In this document: positions 1 to 6,922 of the stretch, one piece after another
Position numbering within the stretch: the first letter of the stretch is position 1
How the letters are laid out: every line of letters starts with the position of its first letter
Source of the DNA: Alphaproteobacteria bacterium
Lineage (GTDB): Bacteria > Pseudomonadota > Alphaproteobacteria > Micavibrionales > Micavibrionaceae
Direction: 5' to 3'
Assembly: GCA_023140905.1 (NCBI GenBank)
Contig: JAGLKS010000049.1
Coordinates: forward strand, 1-9,931
Length of the DNA stretch: 9,931 bases
Position numbers and translations under genes: made by a program
The notes under the pieces: generated by a model
Database searches by the model: none
What the model was told of the DNA's origin: nothing
The model's input: the letters and a program-made list of their open reading frames with translations, nothing else

Positions 1-503
1 CGGCCTGTTACTTCTTTATATATTCGTTCGATGCCTGATTTTATGTCCAATAAAACAAGATCTGTAAAGGCCAGTAATTCATCATCCGCTTTTAAATTGA
101 GGTATCCGCTTGTATCCAGAGCTGTATGTAGGCCCATTTCTTTGCACCCTTTGAAAATTGCGGTTGCAAACTTCGGCTGACAGAGGGGTTCTCCGCCGCT
201 AAGTGTTACCCCACCTTTGCCACGCACTAAATACGATGCGTATCGGCTTATATCATCCAATAGTTGTGTATGGGGCGTTAAGTTTCCCTTTTTCATATGT
301 AACATGTCGGGGTTATGGCAATACTGGCAACGTAGAGGGCAGCCACTAAGAAAAACGATATAACGCACACCGGGACCATCAACCATTCCGCCGGTTTCTA
401 TGGAATGAACATATCCATTGACGGCTTCAGAGCCTTGATAGAATACGCATAGTATATCCTTATCTGTACGTGTTCCTTCGTCGTTTTTATCGTTTTTTGA
501 CAC
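1..503 (-). CDS. pflA: Pyruvate formate-lyase activating enzyme (radical SAM), 3' part beyond the window
   Basis: This cytoplasmic radical SAM enzyme uses a [4Fe-4S] cluster and S-adenosylmethionine to place the glycyl radical on PflB. Translation shows the cluster motif CPLRCQYC (Cys55, Cys59, Cys62, a CX3CX2C pattern), followed by HNPD, then the SGGE motif (residues 102-105) that contacts SAM, and LDTSGY further on. The region around VHSIETGGMVDGPG aligns with the start of E. coli PflA, so this protein carries about 25 extra polar N-terminal residues. The chosen start is a GTG at 503-501, preceded by an AGGTTAGGA stretch; the next upstream in-frame codons contain a stop and no other start. 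About 167 codons are visible of roughly 270 expected; the C-terminus lies left of the window. It follows pflB by 88 nt on the same strand, so an operon is likely. Identity is firm; the start is fairly firm. Confidence 0.93.
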   Translation of the reverse strand, partial: MSKNDKNDEGTRTDKDILCVFYQGSEAVNGYVHSIETGGMVDGPGVRYIVFLSGCPLRCQYCHNPDMLHMKKGNLTPHTQLLDDISRYASYLVRGKGGVTLSGGEPLCQPKFATAIFKGCKEMGLHTALDTSGYLNLKADDELLAFTDLVLLDIKSGIERIYKEVTG

Positions 504-591
504 AGATCCTAACCTTATATTTTTCGCTCTAAAAAAGAAAGGGTTTAGCTAAGTGGTGTAAGATCATAATATTAACCACCCACGCCTTAAT

Positions 592-2895
592 TTAAGTGTG
601 AGCGTGGAATGTTCGGTTAATCACATCTTCCTGTTGCTCACGAGTCAGTTTGATAAAGTTTACCGCATAACCCGATACACGGATTGTAAGCTGCGGGTAT
701 TTCTCAGGATGTTCCATCGCATCGCGCAAGTCCTCAGGATTAAGCACGTTCACATTAACGTGGTGACCGCCTGATTCACGGTCATTTGCAGCGAAGTAAC
801 CATCAAGCAGACCGACAAGGTTTGTGCGTTGATCTTCTTCTGTGAGGCCTAAAGCACTTGGAATAATAGAGAATGTGTAGGAAATACCGTCTTGTGAGTG
901 CTCATAAGGCATTTTCGCAACAGAAGCCATAGACGCTACAGCCCCTTTCTTGTCACGACCATGCATAGGATTAACTCCCGGAGCAAAGGGCTCGCCTTTT
1001 TTGCGGCCATCAGGTGTGCTTCCTGTCTTCTTACCGTAAACAACATTTGACGTGATTGTCAGAATAGATTGTGTTGGTGTTGCATCGCGATAGATTGGAA
1101 AACTGCGAATTTTGTTCATAAATTCTTCTATCAACCATGCAGCAATACTGTCTACGCGATCATCATTATTGCCAAATTGCGGAAACTCTCCTTCGATTTT
1201 AAAATCTATGATTAGACCACGCCCATCGTGGATGGGCTTAACTTTTGCGTGTTTTATTGCAGACAAAGAGTCCGCAACAACTGAAAGACCCGCCATACCG
1301 CAAGCCATTGTGCGGAAGATTTCTTTATCATGAAGCGCGAAAAGCAAACGTTCATATGCATATTTGTCATGCATATAGTGAATGACATTCAAAGCTTGCG
1401 TATAAAGTTTTGCAAGCCAGTCCATCATTGGTTGATATAATTCCATGACCTTATCATAGTCAAGAACATCACCCTCATAAGATGCGGAGACCGGACCAAT
1501 TTGTGCACCTGTGATTTCATCACGCCCACCGTTTAATGCGTATAGCATACATTTTGCAAGGTTAACACGTGCACCAAAGAATTGCATTTGTTTACCAATG
1601 CGCATTGCAGAGACACAGCAAGCAATACCGTAATCATCACCCCAGTAATTGCGCATCAAATCGTCATTCTCATATTGCACAGAAGATGTTTTGATGGAGA
1701 TGTTTGCACAAAATGATTTAAATCCTTCAGGTAGGTTCTCACTCCAAAGAACAGTCAGGTTTGGCTCTGGAGCCGATCCTAGGTTATTCAATGTTTGCAA
1801 GAAACGGAAAGCATTCTTTGTAACCAATGTACGGCCATCTATGCCCATACCGCCAAGAACTTCTGTTACCCATGTCGGGTCGCCAGAGAAGAGAGCGTCA
1901 TATTCGGGTGTGCGCAAAAAACGAACCAGACGAAGTTTAATAACCATCTGATCGATTAGATCTTGTGCGTTTTGTTCGGTGATAACGCCATTCTTCAAGT
2001 CACGCTCAATATAAATGTCAATGAAAGTTGAAATGCGTCCTAATGACATTGCTGCACCATTTTGTTCCTTAACAGCAGCTAGATAACCAAAATAAGTCCA
2101 TTGAATAGCTTCTTTTGCATTTGATGCCGGACCTGAAATATCATAGCCATAGGACTCCGCCATTGCTTTAAGGTCATTAAGAGCAGAAATCTGATCGAAT
2201 GTTTCTTCCCGCTCGCGGATAATGTTCTCGGTCATCATTGCAGCATCGGATTGTGCAACTTGTGATTTTTTATCTTCAATCAAGCGGTCAACCCCATATA
2301 GAGCTACGCGGCGGTAATCGCCAATGATGCGGCCTCTGCCGTAAGCATCAGGAAGTCCGGTAACAATACCGCTTTTACGTGCTGCACGTATATCCGGTGT
2401 GTAGACACTGAAAACACCCTGATTGTGGTCTTTCCGGTGCTTAGTGTAGATTTCTTCAAGTTGCGGATCCATTTTATAGCCATAGGCATCCAAACCACTA
2501 GCAACCATACGATAACCTCCGGCAGGCATTAAAGCACGTTTTAGGGGTTTATCTGTTTGTAAACCAACAATAACCTCAAGATCTTTATTTATATAGCCCG
2601 CATCATGGCTTGTGATACTGGCCGCAACAGATGTATCAGCATCTAAAATTCCTTTTTTGCGCTCTTCTTTTAGAAGCTCAGAAATTTCGTCCCAAAGCTT
2701 GTTTGTGTGCTCTGTAACTCCAGTTAAGAAGCTGTCATCATCCTCATAAGGTGTGTAGTTGCGCTGGATAAAGTCACGCACATCAATTGCGTGCTGCCAT
2801 TTGCCTCCCGTAAAGGAATCCCAGCTTTTTTGAGATGTATTGTCCGCGCCCCACATGCTATCGGATTTATTTGATAATGTTTTATCGGCTGTCAT
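592..2895 (-). CDS. pflB: Formate C-acetyltransferase (pyruvate formate-lyase)
   Basis: PflB converts pyruvate and CoA to acetyl-CoA and formate in the cytoplasm under anaerobic conditions, by a glycyl/thiyl radical mechanism. The 767-residue product is close to the usual 760. Visible hallmarks are the adjacent catalytic cysteines in [10 protein letters not shown] (Cys426, Cys427), the N-terminal [13 protein letters not shown] block, and the C-terminal glycyl-radical loop RVSGYAVNF with Gly742 as the radical site, followed by the typical ending [11 protein letters not shown]. The ATG at 2895 has a strong ribosome site (AGAGGGGGG, about 5 nt upstream). No missing key residue was found, so the enzyme should be active once PflA, encoded next on the same strand, installs the radical. 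No formate channel (focA) gene lies beside it. The long upstream gap suggests its own regulated promoter. Confidence 0.97.
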   Translation of the reverse strand: MTADKTLSNKSDSMWGADNTSQKSWDSFTGGKWQHAIDVRDFIQRNYTPYEDDDSFLTGVTEHTNKLWDEISELLKEERKKGILDADTSVAASITSHDAGYINKDLEVIVGLQTDKPLKRALMPAGGYRMVASGLDAYGYKMDPQLEEIYTKHRKDHNQGVFSVYTPDIRAARKSGIVTGLPDAYGRGRIIGDYRRVALYGVDRLIEDKKSQVAQSDAAMMTENIIREREETFDQISALNDLKAMAESYGYDISGPASNAKEAIQWTYFGYLAAVKEQNGAAMSLGRISTFIDIYIERDLKNGVITEQNAQDLIDQMVIKLRLVRFLRTPEYDALFSGDPTWVTEVLGGMGIDGRTLVTKNAFRFLQTLNNLGSAPEPNLTVLWSENLPEGFKSFCANISIKTSSVQYENDDLMRNYWGDDYGIACCVSAMRIGKQMQFFGARVNLAKCMLYALNGGRDEITGAQIGPVSASYEGDVLDYDKVMELYQPMMDWLAKLYTQALNVIHYMHDKYAYERLLFALHDKEIFRTMACGMAGLSVVADSLSAIKHAKVKPIHDGRGLIIDFKIEGEFPQFGNNDDRVDSIAAWLIEEFMNKIRSFPIYRDATPTQSILTITSNVVYGKKTGSTPDGRKKGEPFAPGVNPMHGRDKKGAVASMASVAKMPYEHSQDGISYTFSIIPSALGLTEEDQRTNLVGLLDGYFAANDRESGGHHVNVNVLNPEDLRDAMEHPEKYPQLTIRVSGYAVNFIKLTREQQEDVINRTFHAHT

Positions 2896-3004
2896 AATTC
2901 CCCCCTCTATTCGATAAGCATCTAAAAAACGGCACTTTAAAATTATGCTGCATACGTAACTATTAAATAAAGGATACTCCCAAAGTGTAGAAATCCGTGT
3001 ATCT

Positions 3005-3032
3005 TTTATACTGAATTAGAAAAATATGAAAG
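3005..3032 (-). promoter_or_regulatory. Possible sigma-70-like promoter for pflB
   Basis: On the minus strand a TATAAA hexamer (3010-3005) has CTTTCA (3032-3027) 16 nt upstream; an overlapping TTGCTT gives a less good 19-nt spacing. Transcription would start near 2998 and leave an untranslated leader of about 100 nt before pflB. The match is modest and such hexamers are frequent in AT-rich DNA, so this is only a candidate. Confidence 0.25.
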
Positions 3033-3034
3033 CA

Positions 3035-3076
3035 AAAATGTAGTTGCAGTGCAGTAAGAAAAACACAAAATGTAGT
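3035..3076. repeat. Direct repeat AAAATGTAGT upstream of pflB
   Basis: The 10-nt word AAAATGTAGT occurs at 3035-3044 and again at 3067-3076, 32 nt apart, about three helical turns. A related AAAGTGTAG lies at 2982-2990. They flank or overlap the candidate pflB promoter and could be operator half-sites, but no known regulator is recognised and chance occurrence in AT-rich DNA is possible. Confidence 0.35.
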
Positions 3077-3238
3077 AGTTTTGCCCGTCTAATTAGAAAT
3101 TGATAATACACTATTTTTTTGCACTAGCTTTCTAGTACCAGTCTTTTTCATAGGCGGCTATCAATGATAGGGACTTCATTAGGATATGCACTAGAAGGCG
3201 TAATTGCCGAATGGGTAATAAATTCCATCAAATATAGC

Positions 3239-3314
3239 TGGCGTCCCGTACGGGATTTGAACCCGTGTTGCCGCCGTGAAAGGGCGGTGTCCTAAACCAC
3301 TAGACGAACGGGAC
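3239..3314 (-). tRNA. tRNA-Glu (anticodon TTC)
   Basis: Read on the minus strand, this 76-nt gene folds as a standard cloverleaf. The acceptor stem pairs GTCCCGT with ACGGGAC, the anticodon stem pairs CCGCC with GGCGG around loop CTTTCAC (anticodon TTC at 3280-3278), and the T arm is CGGGTTCGAATCCCG. The discriminator is G (3242) and the 3' CCA is encoded (3241-3239). The sequence strongly resembles alphaproteobacterial tRNA-Glu. It decodes GAA/GAG. No partial copy of its 3' end is seen elsewhere in the window, so there is no sign of an integrated element bounded by it. Confidence 0.97.
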
Positions 3315-3346
3315 GTATACTGAGCCATGTAGCTTAAACAGGTTGC

Positions 3347-3376
3347 TATATAATGGATTCTTACAACAAAAAGCAA
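3347..3376 (-). promoter_or_regulatory. Probable promoter of tRNA-Glu
   Basis: On the minus strand a TTGCTT (-35, 3376-3371) and a TATATA (-10, 3352-3347) are separated by 18 nt, and the -10 lies about 32 nt upstream of the mature tRNA 5' end. Spacing and position suit a sigma-70-type promoter with a short 5' leader to be trimmed by RNase P. Inferred from hexamers only. Confidence 0.5.
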
Positions 3377-3470
3377 GCATTACTTTACAAAAATCGAATT
3401 TTTTTTAGTTTTGTTTTTTTAGTATGCATATTGGCGCAAGTTCAACCTTATTCTTAAGTGAAACTACTAT

Positions 3471-3502
3471 ATTTCTATTATAGGCAATGATATTGTAGAA
3501 AT
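3471..3502. repeat. Inverted repeat ATTTCTA...TAGAAAT upstream of the TerA-like gene
   Basis: A 7-bp inverted repeat (arms 3471-3477 and 3496-3502, 18-nt spacer) lies about 60 nt before the TerA-like start codon, where an operator or promoter would be expected. It is short and AT-rich, so it is only a possible regulator site. Confidence 0.25.
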
Positions 3503-3560
3503 GCTATCAAAGTGAAATAAAGTAGATGTTAAAAAAGCAAAAGTGAGGAATATTAATACA

Positions 3561-4304
3561 ATGACAAAGAGCAACCAGAAAACGTCTGTTCAATCTATAA
3601 CAGAAGCTACACTCAGTGTTGCTCAATTCTCCGGGCATGGTAGATCTCTTGGCGCGGCGGGGGTTCGTGCGGCAAGCGACCATCCGGGAAATTGTGAATT
3701 TCTAGGACAGCCGGGGCAAAGTATTGCGATTTCTCCTCAAGACAAAGAATTTGAATCGATATTGATTGGTGTTGAGGGGGATAATCGTCAGGTTCAAGAA
3801 TCCGGCCTTATTGGCAAAATTTTTAAAAAGATCAGAAAAATTGGTGTTGATCTGGATATTGGTTGTTTATATGAGCTGCAAGATGGTACGCGGGGTTCTA
3901 TTCAGGCATTTGGTGAAAAGTTTGGCAATCTTGATGAGGCACCGTTTATAGCGCTTTCAGGAGATGAATGTACAGGGGATGCAGAGGGCCATGACGAATA
4001 TATCCTGATTAATGGTGAGAAGTGGAAGGAAATCAAACGTATTTTGGTTTATATCTACATCTATAATGGTGCACCGTCATGGTCGGTTATTAATCCGCAA
4101 ATCGTTGTAGATGTTCCCGGTGAGAATGATTTGTATGTAACGTTGAAAGCTCATGATGATAGTCTAGCTTTATGTGCTGTGGCCGAGCTTGAAAATGTTC
4201 GTAACGGGATCAAGCTAACAAATCGTACGGAATATTTTCCCGGTCATCAGGAGATGGATCGGGCTTATGGTTTTGGATTGGTTTGGGAAGACGGTATGAA
4301 ATAA
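3561..4304 (+). CDS. TerA-like protein, TerD-superfamily stress protein
   Basis: The C-terminal two thirds match the TerA branch of the TerD superfamily (tellurite/stress 'ter' proteins, typically Ca2+-binding beta-sandwiches). With the ATG at 3561 (247 aa), VDLDIGCLYEL lies at about 96-106, SGDECTGD at 133-140, and the diagnostic ending GHQEMDRAYGFGLVW near 228-242. The paired Asp residues of VDLD and the GDxxTGD loop correspond to the metal-binding segments of the family. The first 75 or so residues are not recognised. E. coli TerA is longer (about 385 aa), so this is a shorter, probably single-domain form. A GTG at 3543 is in frame, but it overlaps the GAGGAA ribosome site (3545-3550) that serves the ATG 10 nt downstream, so the ATG is preferred. 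A TerD-like gene follows 58 nt later on the same strand. The cellular role in this organism is unknown; tellurite resistance should not be assumed. Confidence 0.85.
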   Translation: MTKSNQKTSVQSITEATLSVAQFSGHGRSLGAAGVRAASDHPGNCEFLGQPGQSIAISPQDKEFESILIGVEGDNRQVQESGLIGKIFKKIRKIGVDLDIGCLYELQDGTRGSIQAFGEKFGNLDEAPFIALSGDECTGDAEGHDEYILINGEKWKEIKRILVYIYIYNGAPSWSVINPQIVVDVPGENDLYVTLKAHDDSLALCAVAELENVRNGIKLTNRTEYFPGHQEMDRAYGFGLVWEDGMK

Positions 4305-4362
4305 AGCTTAAATAATGAACTGAGTAGATTAAAGTACGTGTAGGAAAAGGGGTTATTTGGAA

Positions 4363-5004
4363 ATGACAGATATTTTTGATCGTTCACTTGATAACATAAA
4401 AATCGAAATCTCCAATAATAAAATGGAGAAGGGTGAGGAAATTAATATTACCGCCAAAGATCCGACTATGACGAATGTTCTTGTCGCTGTAGGGTGGCAT
4501 CTTCACTCATTTGATGCGCAGTCTCTGGATGTTGATGTGAGCTGTTTTATGCTCGATAAAAACGGCAAAACCCGCATGAATGAGGATTTCATTTTTTATA
4601 ATAATCTTCAGGATATTGATAGCGCTGTGGTTCATAACGGAGATAATATGACAGGCGCGGGTGATGGTGATGATGAGACTATTTCTATAGATCTGAATAA
4701 AATCTCTTTTGATATAACCCAAATCGTGTTTGTTTTATCTATCTATCGTGGCGATGAAAAACAGCAGCAAATGTCAAGCATACGTAACGGCTATATTCGC
4801 TTGATTAACGTTTCTAACAGTCAGGAAATGTTGCGCTATGAGATTTCTTCTGATGTTGAAAGCTCTCACGGAGAAACAGCTATGATCGTGGCTTACTTGA
4901 ATCGTGAAGGCCCAAAATGGCATTTTAAGTCTGTGGGTGAGCTTGTCGAAAGAGGCTTGTCGCATGTTGCAACAGAATACGATATTGTCGTCCATGCCGG
5001 TTAA
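4363..5004 (+). CDS. TerD-family calcium-binding stress protein
   Basis: This 213-residue cytoplasmic protein is a full-length TerD-domain protein (E. coli TerD is about 190 aa). It shows the family order: TNVLVAVGWH near 37-46, the Ca-binding strand LDVDVSCFML with Asp56 and Asp58, DFIFYNNL near 75-82, the metal-binding loop GDNMTGAGDGDDE at about 93-105 with several acidic residues intact, IRNGYIRLIN near 140-149, and the ETAMIVAYLNREGPKWHFKS block near the end. TerD proteins bind Ca2+ and act in stress (ter) systems of poorly understood mechanism. The ATG at 4363 has AAGGGG (4347-4352) 10 nt upstream; a TTG at 4357 is in frame but closer than usual to that site. It is probably co-transcribed with the TerA-like gene. 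Its stop overlaps that of the convergent gene at 5001. No TerB, TerC, TerZ or TerE gene is visible. Confidence 0.93.
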   Translation: MTDIFDRSLDNIKIEISNNKMEKGEEINITAKDPTMTNVLVAVGWHLHSFDAQSLDVDVSCFMLDKNGKTRMNEDFIFYNNLQDIDSAVVHNGDNMTGAGDGDDETISIDLNKISFDITQIVFVLSIYRGDEKQQQMSSIRNGYIRLINVSNSQEMLRYEISSDVESSHGETAMIVAYLNREGPKWHFKSVGELVERGLSHVATEYDIVVHAG

Positions 5005-6017
5005 GGGGTAAGGTTTTCAAAGCTGTTATCAGGAGGCCGAGCATTATAAGTATCATGATGTGAACCGTTAACTATTCCATCTCTATTGTGATCAGTGAGT
5101 TTGAAGATGTCTTCGCGTGGATAATAACTCATATCTGATGGATCAGGGTAGTTTTCAATAAGGAACTTTAAATCTTCATTATTATAAACAATATTTACCC
5201 TGTTAACAGAGAATCCTTTTTTCTGAAGTTGATCATCCAGATCATTGGGTCTTTCTGCACCATGACCTGCACCATGAATGACAATAGCTCGACCAGCGGG
5301 ATCTTTTGTGTCGATAATTTTTTGTACCAAAAGATCGTCATTATCAATGCGGGAACGGCCATCAAAGTTCATTCTATCAGAAATACAAATCTGTCGATCC
5401 AAAATACAATGTAGTTGTTCTTTATTGAGATCTCTTAGTTTATCTGCAAAATCATTTAATAATTTGTCTGGAACCCTGCCACCAAATTGGGTTTTTAAAA
5501 TGCTATGTGGATCAAAAGCTATTTTTTCATTCCTTACTTCATCGTCAAACTGAAATATTGGCGTAATTGTGCCGTAAATCACGTATAAATCACTGTCACG
5601 ATGCTCATCCCCTGTTTCTTTTAATGTTTCAAGAAAATCACCGGAATGTTTAAGTACGTTTTTAAAAATATCATTGATTTGCTTATCATAAACATGATGG
5701 ATTTTCTTATCTATGATGGCAAGTGTCACTTTTTGTTCCCGTGTATTTGACATTTGTGCCGCATGAAAGCGTATCGGAGGTGTCATTTTTGCCCCTGCAA
5801 TAATAGCATCAGCGAAATTTCCAAGCTGAGTCAAATATTCTTCTTTGGAAATGTTTGGATTTTCTGACGTTTTGTTCATTTCTCCTATAAACGTATCATG
5901 CCCTATTTCCCCGGCGGCTAATTGATTGATAATATGTTGATTGTTTTCTATCTCTTCTACATAAATATCCGTGATACCTGCATCAGAATAATCCTTTAAA
6001 CGCTCTGGCGATAACAT
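5001..6017 (-). CDS. Uncharacterised protein, main part of a frameshifted gene; possible TIKI/ChaN-like fold
   Basis: This open frame gives 338 residues that I do not recognise with confidence. Residues 11-35 (SDAGITDIYVEEIENNQHI) and the later RSRIDNDDLLVQKI, then AIVIHGAGHG (244-253) followed by a DLDDQLQKKG helix, recall the order of elements in the haem-binding/TIKI/EreA-like group, in which a GExH-type motif comes first, a conserved Glu follows, and a hydrophobic strand ending in GxGH comes late. This is inference from pattern. Residues 309-320 (DHNRDGIVNGSH) resemble an EF-hand calcium loop lacking the last acidic residue. The ATG at 6017 has no ribosome site, an in-frame stop lies just upstream at 6038-6036, and the expected first strand and His motif are missing. 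They are readable upstream in another frame (see 5996-6160), so the 6017 start is probably not the original one. The stop overlaps the convergent TerD-like stop by 4 nt. Confidence 0.7.
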   Translation of the reverse strand: MLSPERLKDYSDAGITDIYVEEIENNQHIINQLAAGEIGHDTFIGEMNKTSENPNISKEEYLTQLGNFADAIIAGAKMTPPIRFHAAQMSNTREQKVTLAIIDKKIHHVYDKQINDIFKNVLKHSGDFLETLKETGDEHRDSDLYVIYGTITPIFQFDDEVRNEKIAFDPHSILKTQFGGRVPDKLLNDFADKLRDLNKEQLHCILDRQICISDRMNFDGRSRIDNDDLLVQKIIDTKDPAGRAIVIHGAGHGAERPNDLDDQLQKKGFSVNRVNIVYNNEDLKFLIENYPDPSDMSYYPREDIFKLTDHNRDGIVNGSHHDTYNARPPDNSFENLTP

Positions 6018-6160
6018 GTCTGTGCGTTTGCGTGGTTAACGTCACTAAAAATAAGGACATCTGATTTAGGCAATAGTACACTGCTGATATAAGACAGAGC
6101 CGTTAGCAAACGGCCCGTCCCATGCTGCATTACGAAATTTTGGTACAATACTTTTTTCAT
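5996..6160 (-). pseudogene. N-terminal fragment (54 codons) of the gene at 5001-6017, in a different frame
   Basis: The ATG at 6160 opens a frame beginning MKKVLYQNFVMQHGTG. It continues through a hydrophobic stretch (about residues 18-31) into PKSDVLIFSDVNHANAQT and then stops at 5998-5996 shortly after entering the other frame. The SDVNH motif after a hydrophobic strand is what one expects to precede LSPERLKDYSDAGITDIYVEE, the start of the downstream frame. Restoring one base near 6017-6019 would fuse both into one protein of about 386 aa. No standard -1 slippery heptamer (X XXY YYZ) is present in the overlap, so a lost base (mutation or sequencing error) is more likely than programmed frameshifting. 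The ribosome site is weak (TTGAG about 8 nt upstream). Confidence 0.6.
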
Positions 6161-6280
6161 GTTCAAGACTCAATTTTACCACCCGCGATCTTTTTTCCTA
6201 CGATATTTTTTCTAAGTATAGCAAACCCTTCTATAAAAAGCAATTTTTTGGGGGTGGTACCAAGATCAAGCATCAGTATA

Positions 6281-6299
6281 GTAGTTTAAGCTAAACTAC
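6281..6299 (-). terminator. Short hairpin just after the 6302-6922 gene
   Basis: A perfect 8-bp inverted repeat GTAGTTTA-AGC-TAAACTAC begins 3 nt beyond the stop codon of the acidic-protein gene. The stem is AT-rich and is not followed by a T-run on the minus strand, so it is a weak terminator candidate or an mRNA-end stabiliser. Confidence 0.3.
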
Positions 6300-6301
6300 G
6301 A

Positions 6302-6922
6302 TTACCCGCGCATGCCCATGGTTATGCCTTTTTGCTCAACTTTAAAGCCTTTTTTCCCGACCCGACCACGTTTGCCACGGCTACTGCGACGACTGTCAAC
6401 CAAATGCTCTTCAATTAGTGCATCGACATCAGGCAATTCTTCCATTTGTAAGGCAGAAATAAAGTCGTAAAAGAACGCTGCTCCACGTTCATCCCAGTCG
6501 CGGATTTTGCTATGATAATCTTCACCCCTGACAAATAGGAATTTGCCTTGCCATATGTTGTCATTATTAGGAACGAAACGCATAAACATAACTTGCTCAG
6601 GCCCGGTTTGGCCTAGTCTAGGGCCGTGTTTGGCTCTTTCTTTTTTGTCATCATCATAACCGTAATAATTATCGTCATCATCATCATCACTGTCGTCGTC
6701 GGTTTCCTCTTCATCATTAGGCCATCCCCCCGGCCATTTTTCCTCATCATACATAAACTGAATTTCAGCTTCGATATCGCTTGTATCCGGGCCAACACGT
6801 ATTTCTGCGCTACACATAATACCTTGCTTGGAATCATGGAAAAACCACGGGCGCGTTTCATAGGCGGAAAGAATATGTCCGATGCCTAAAATTTCCATTA
6901 ATTCTGTATATTCAATATGCAT
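6302..6922 (-). CDS. Uncharacterised protein with acidic middle and basic tail
   Basis: The family of this 206-residue product is not recognised. No signal peptide or membrane segment is visible, so it is probably cytoplasmic. Residues 1-66 look folded, with EIRVGPDTSDIEAEIQFMYD suggesting beta strands. Residues 70-92 are a nearly pure Asp/Glu stretch (EEETDDDSDDDDDDNYYGYDDD) broken by a few aromatics. Residues 108-170 again look folded (EQVMFMRFVPNN, GKFLFVRGEDY, then a helix AAFFYDFISALQMEEL). The last 30 residues are rich in Arg, Lys and Gly (SRRSSRGKRGRVGKKG), as in nucleic-acid-binding tails. The opposite charges could allow self-association or masking; this is inference. The ATG at 6922 lacks a good ribosome site; an in-frame ATG eight codons later is no better. 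It is encoded on the same strand as, and 141 nt before, the frameshifted gene. Confidence 0.72.
   Translation of the reverse strand: MHIEYTELMEILGIGHILSAYETRPWFFHDSKQGIMCSAEIRVGPDTSDIEAEIQFMYDEEKWPGGWPNDEEETDDDSDDDDDDNYYGYDDDKKERAKHGPRLGQTGPEQVMFMRFVPNNDNIWQGKFLFVRGEDYHSKIRDWDERGAAFFYDFISALQMEELPDVDALIEEHLVDSRRSSRGKRGRVGKKGFKVEQKGITMGMRG
6645..6720. repeat. Trinucleotide-rich tract coding for the Asp/Glu run
   Basis: Within the unknown gene at 6302-6922 the plus strand reads as imperfect runs of TCA and TCG triplets (complement GAT/GAC, both Asp), densest at 6672-6702. Such in-frame triplet runs are prone to slippage, so the length of the acidic stretch may vary among strains without breaking the frame. 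Confidence 0.5.

Larger units (their letters stand above)
2896..3238. other. Intergenic region between pflB and tRNA-Glu
   Basis: This 343-nt gap holds no convincing gene on either strand. It contains a candidate pflB promoter, short direct repeats of an AAAATGTAGT word, a small inverted repeat ACTAG-CTTT-CTAGT (3123-3136) and a near-palindrome CTATCAATGATAG (3158-3170). I looked for an FNR-type site (TTGAT-N4-ATCAA), expected for an oxygen-controlled pfl gene, and did not find a clear one. No T-run hairpin that would end the tRNA transcript is obvious. Confidence 0.6.

Noticed and set aside
1649..1951. 100-codon plus-strand frame inside pflB
   Set aside because: It is antisense to the catalytic core of pflB, with no ribosome site or domain.
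3123..3136. Hairpin ACTAG-CTTT-CTAGT as a terminator after tRNA-Glu
   Set aside because: On the minus strand it is followed by A residues rather than T, and the stem is only 5 bp.
3239..3314. tRNA-Glu as an integration site for the accessory genes
   Set aside because: The Ter genes are on the 5' side of the tRNA, there is no integrase, and no second copy of the tRNA 3' end was found in the window.
3191..3376. Open frame of 61 codons on the minus strand
   Set aside because: It runs straight through the tRNA-Glu gene and has no family features or ribosome site; spurious.
5996..6036. Programmed -1 ribosomal frameshift site
   Set aside because: The window in which the switch must occur has no X XXY YYZ slippery heptamer in the right phase, and no clear downstream stem was seen. 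A simple lost base explains the data better, though recoding is not excluded.
6626..6889. Plus-strand frame encoding a very hydrophobic Ile/Val-rich peptide
   Set aside because: It is the antisense of the Asp-rich triplet tract (complement of GAT reads ATC, Ile); a by-product of that repeat, not a membrane protein gene.
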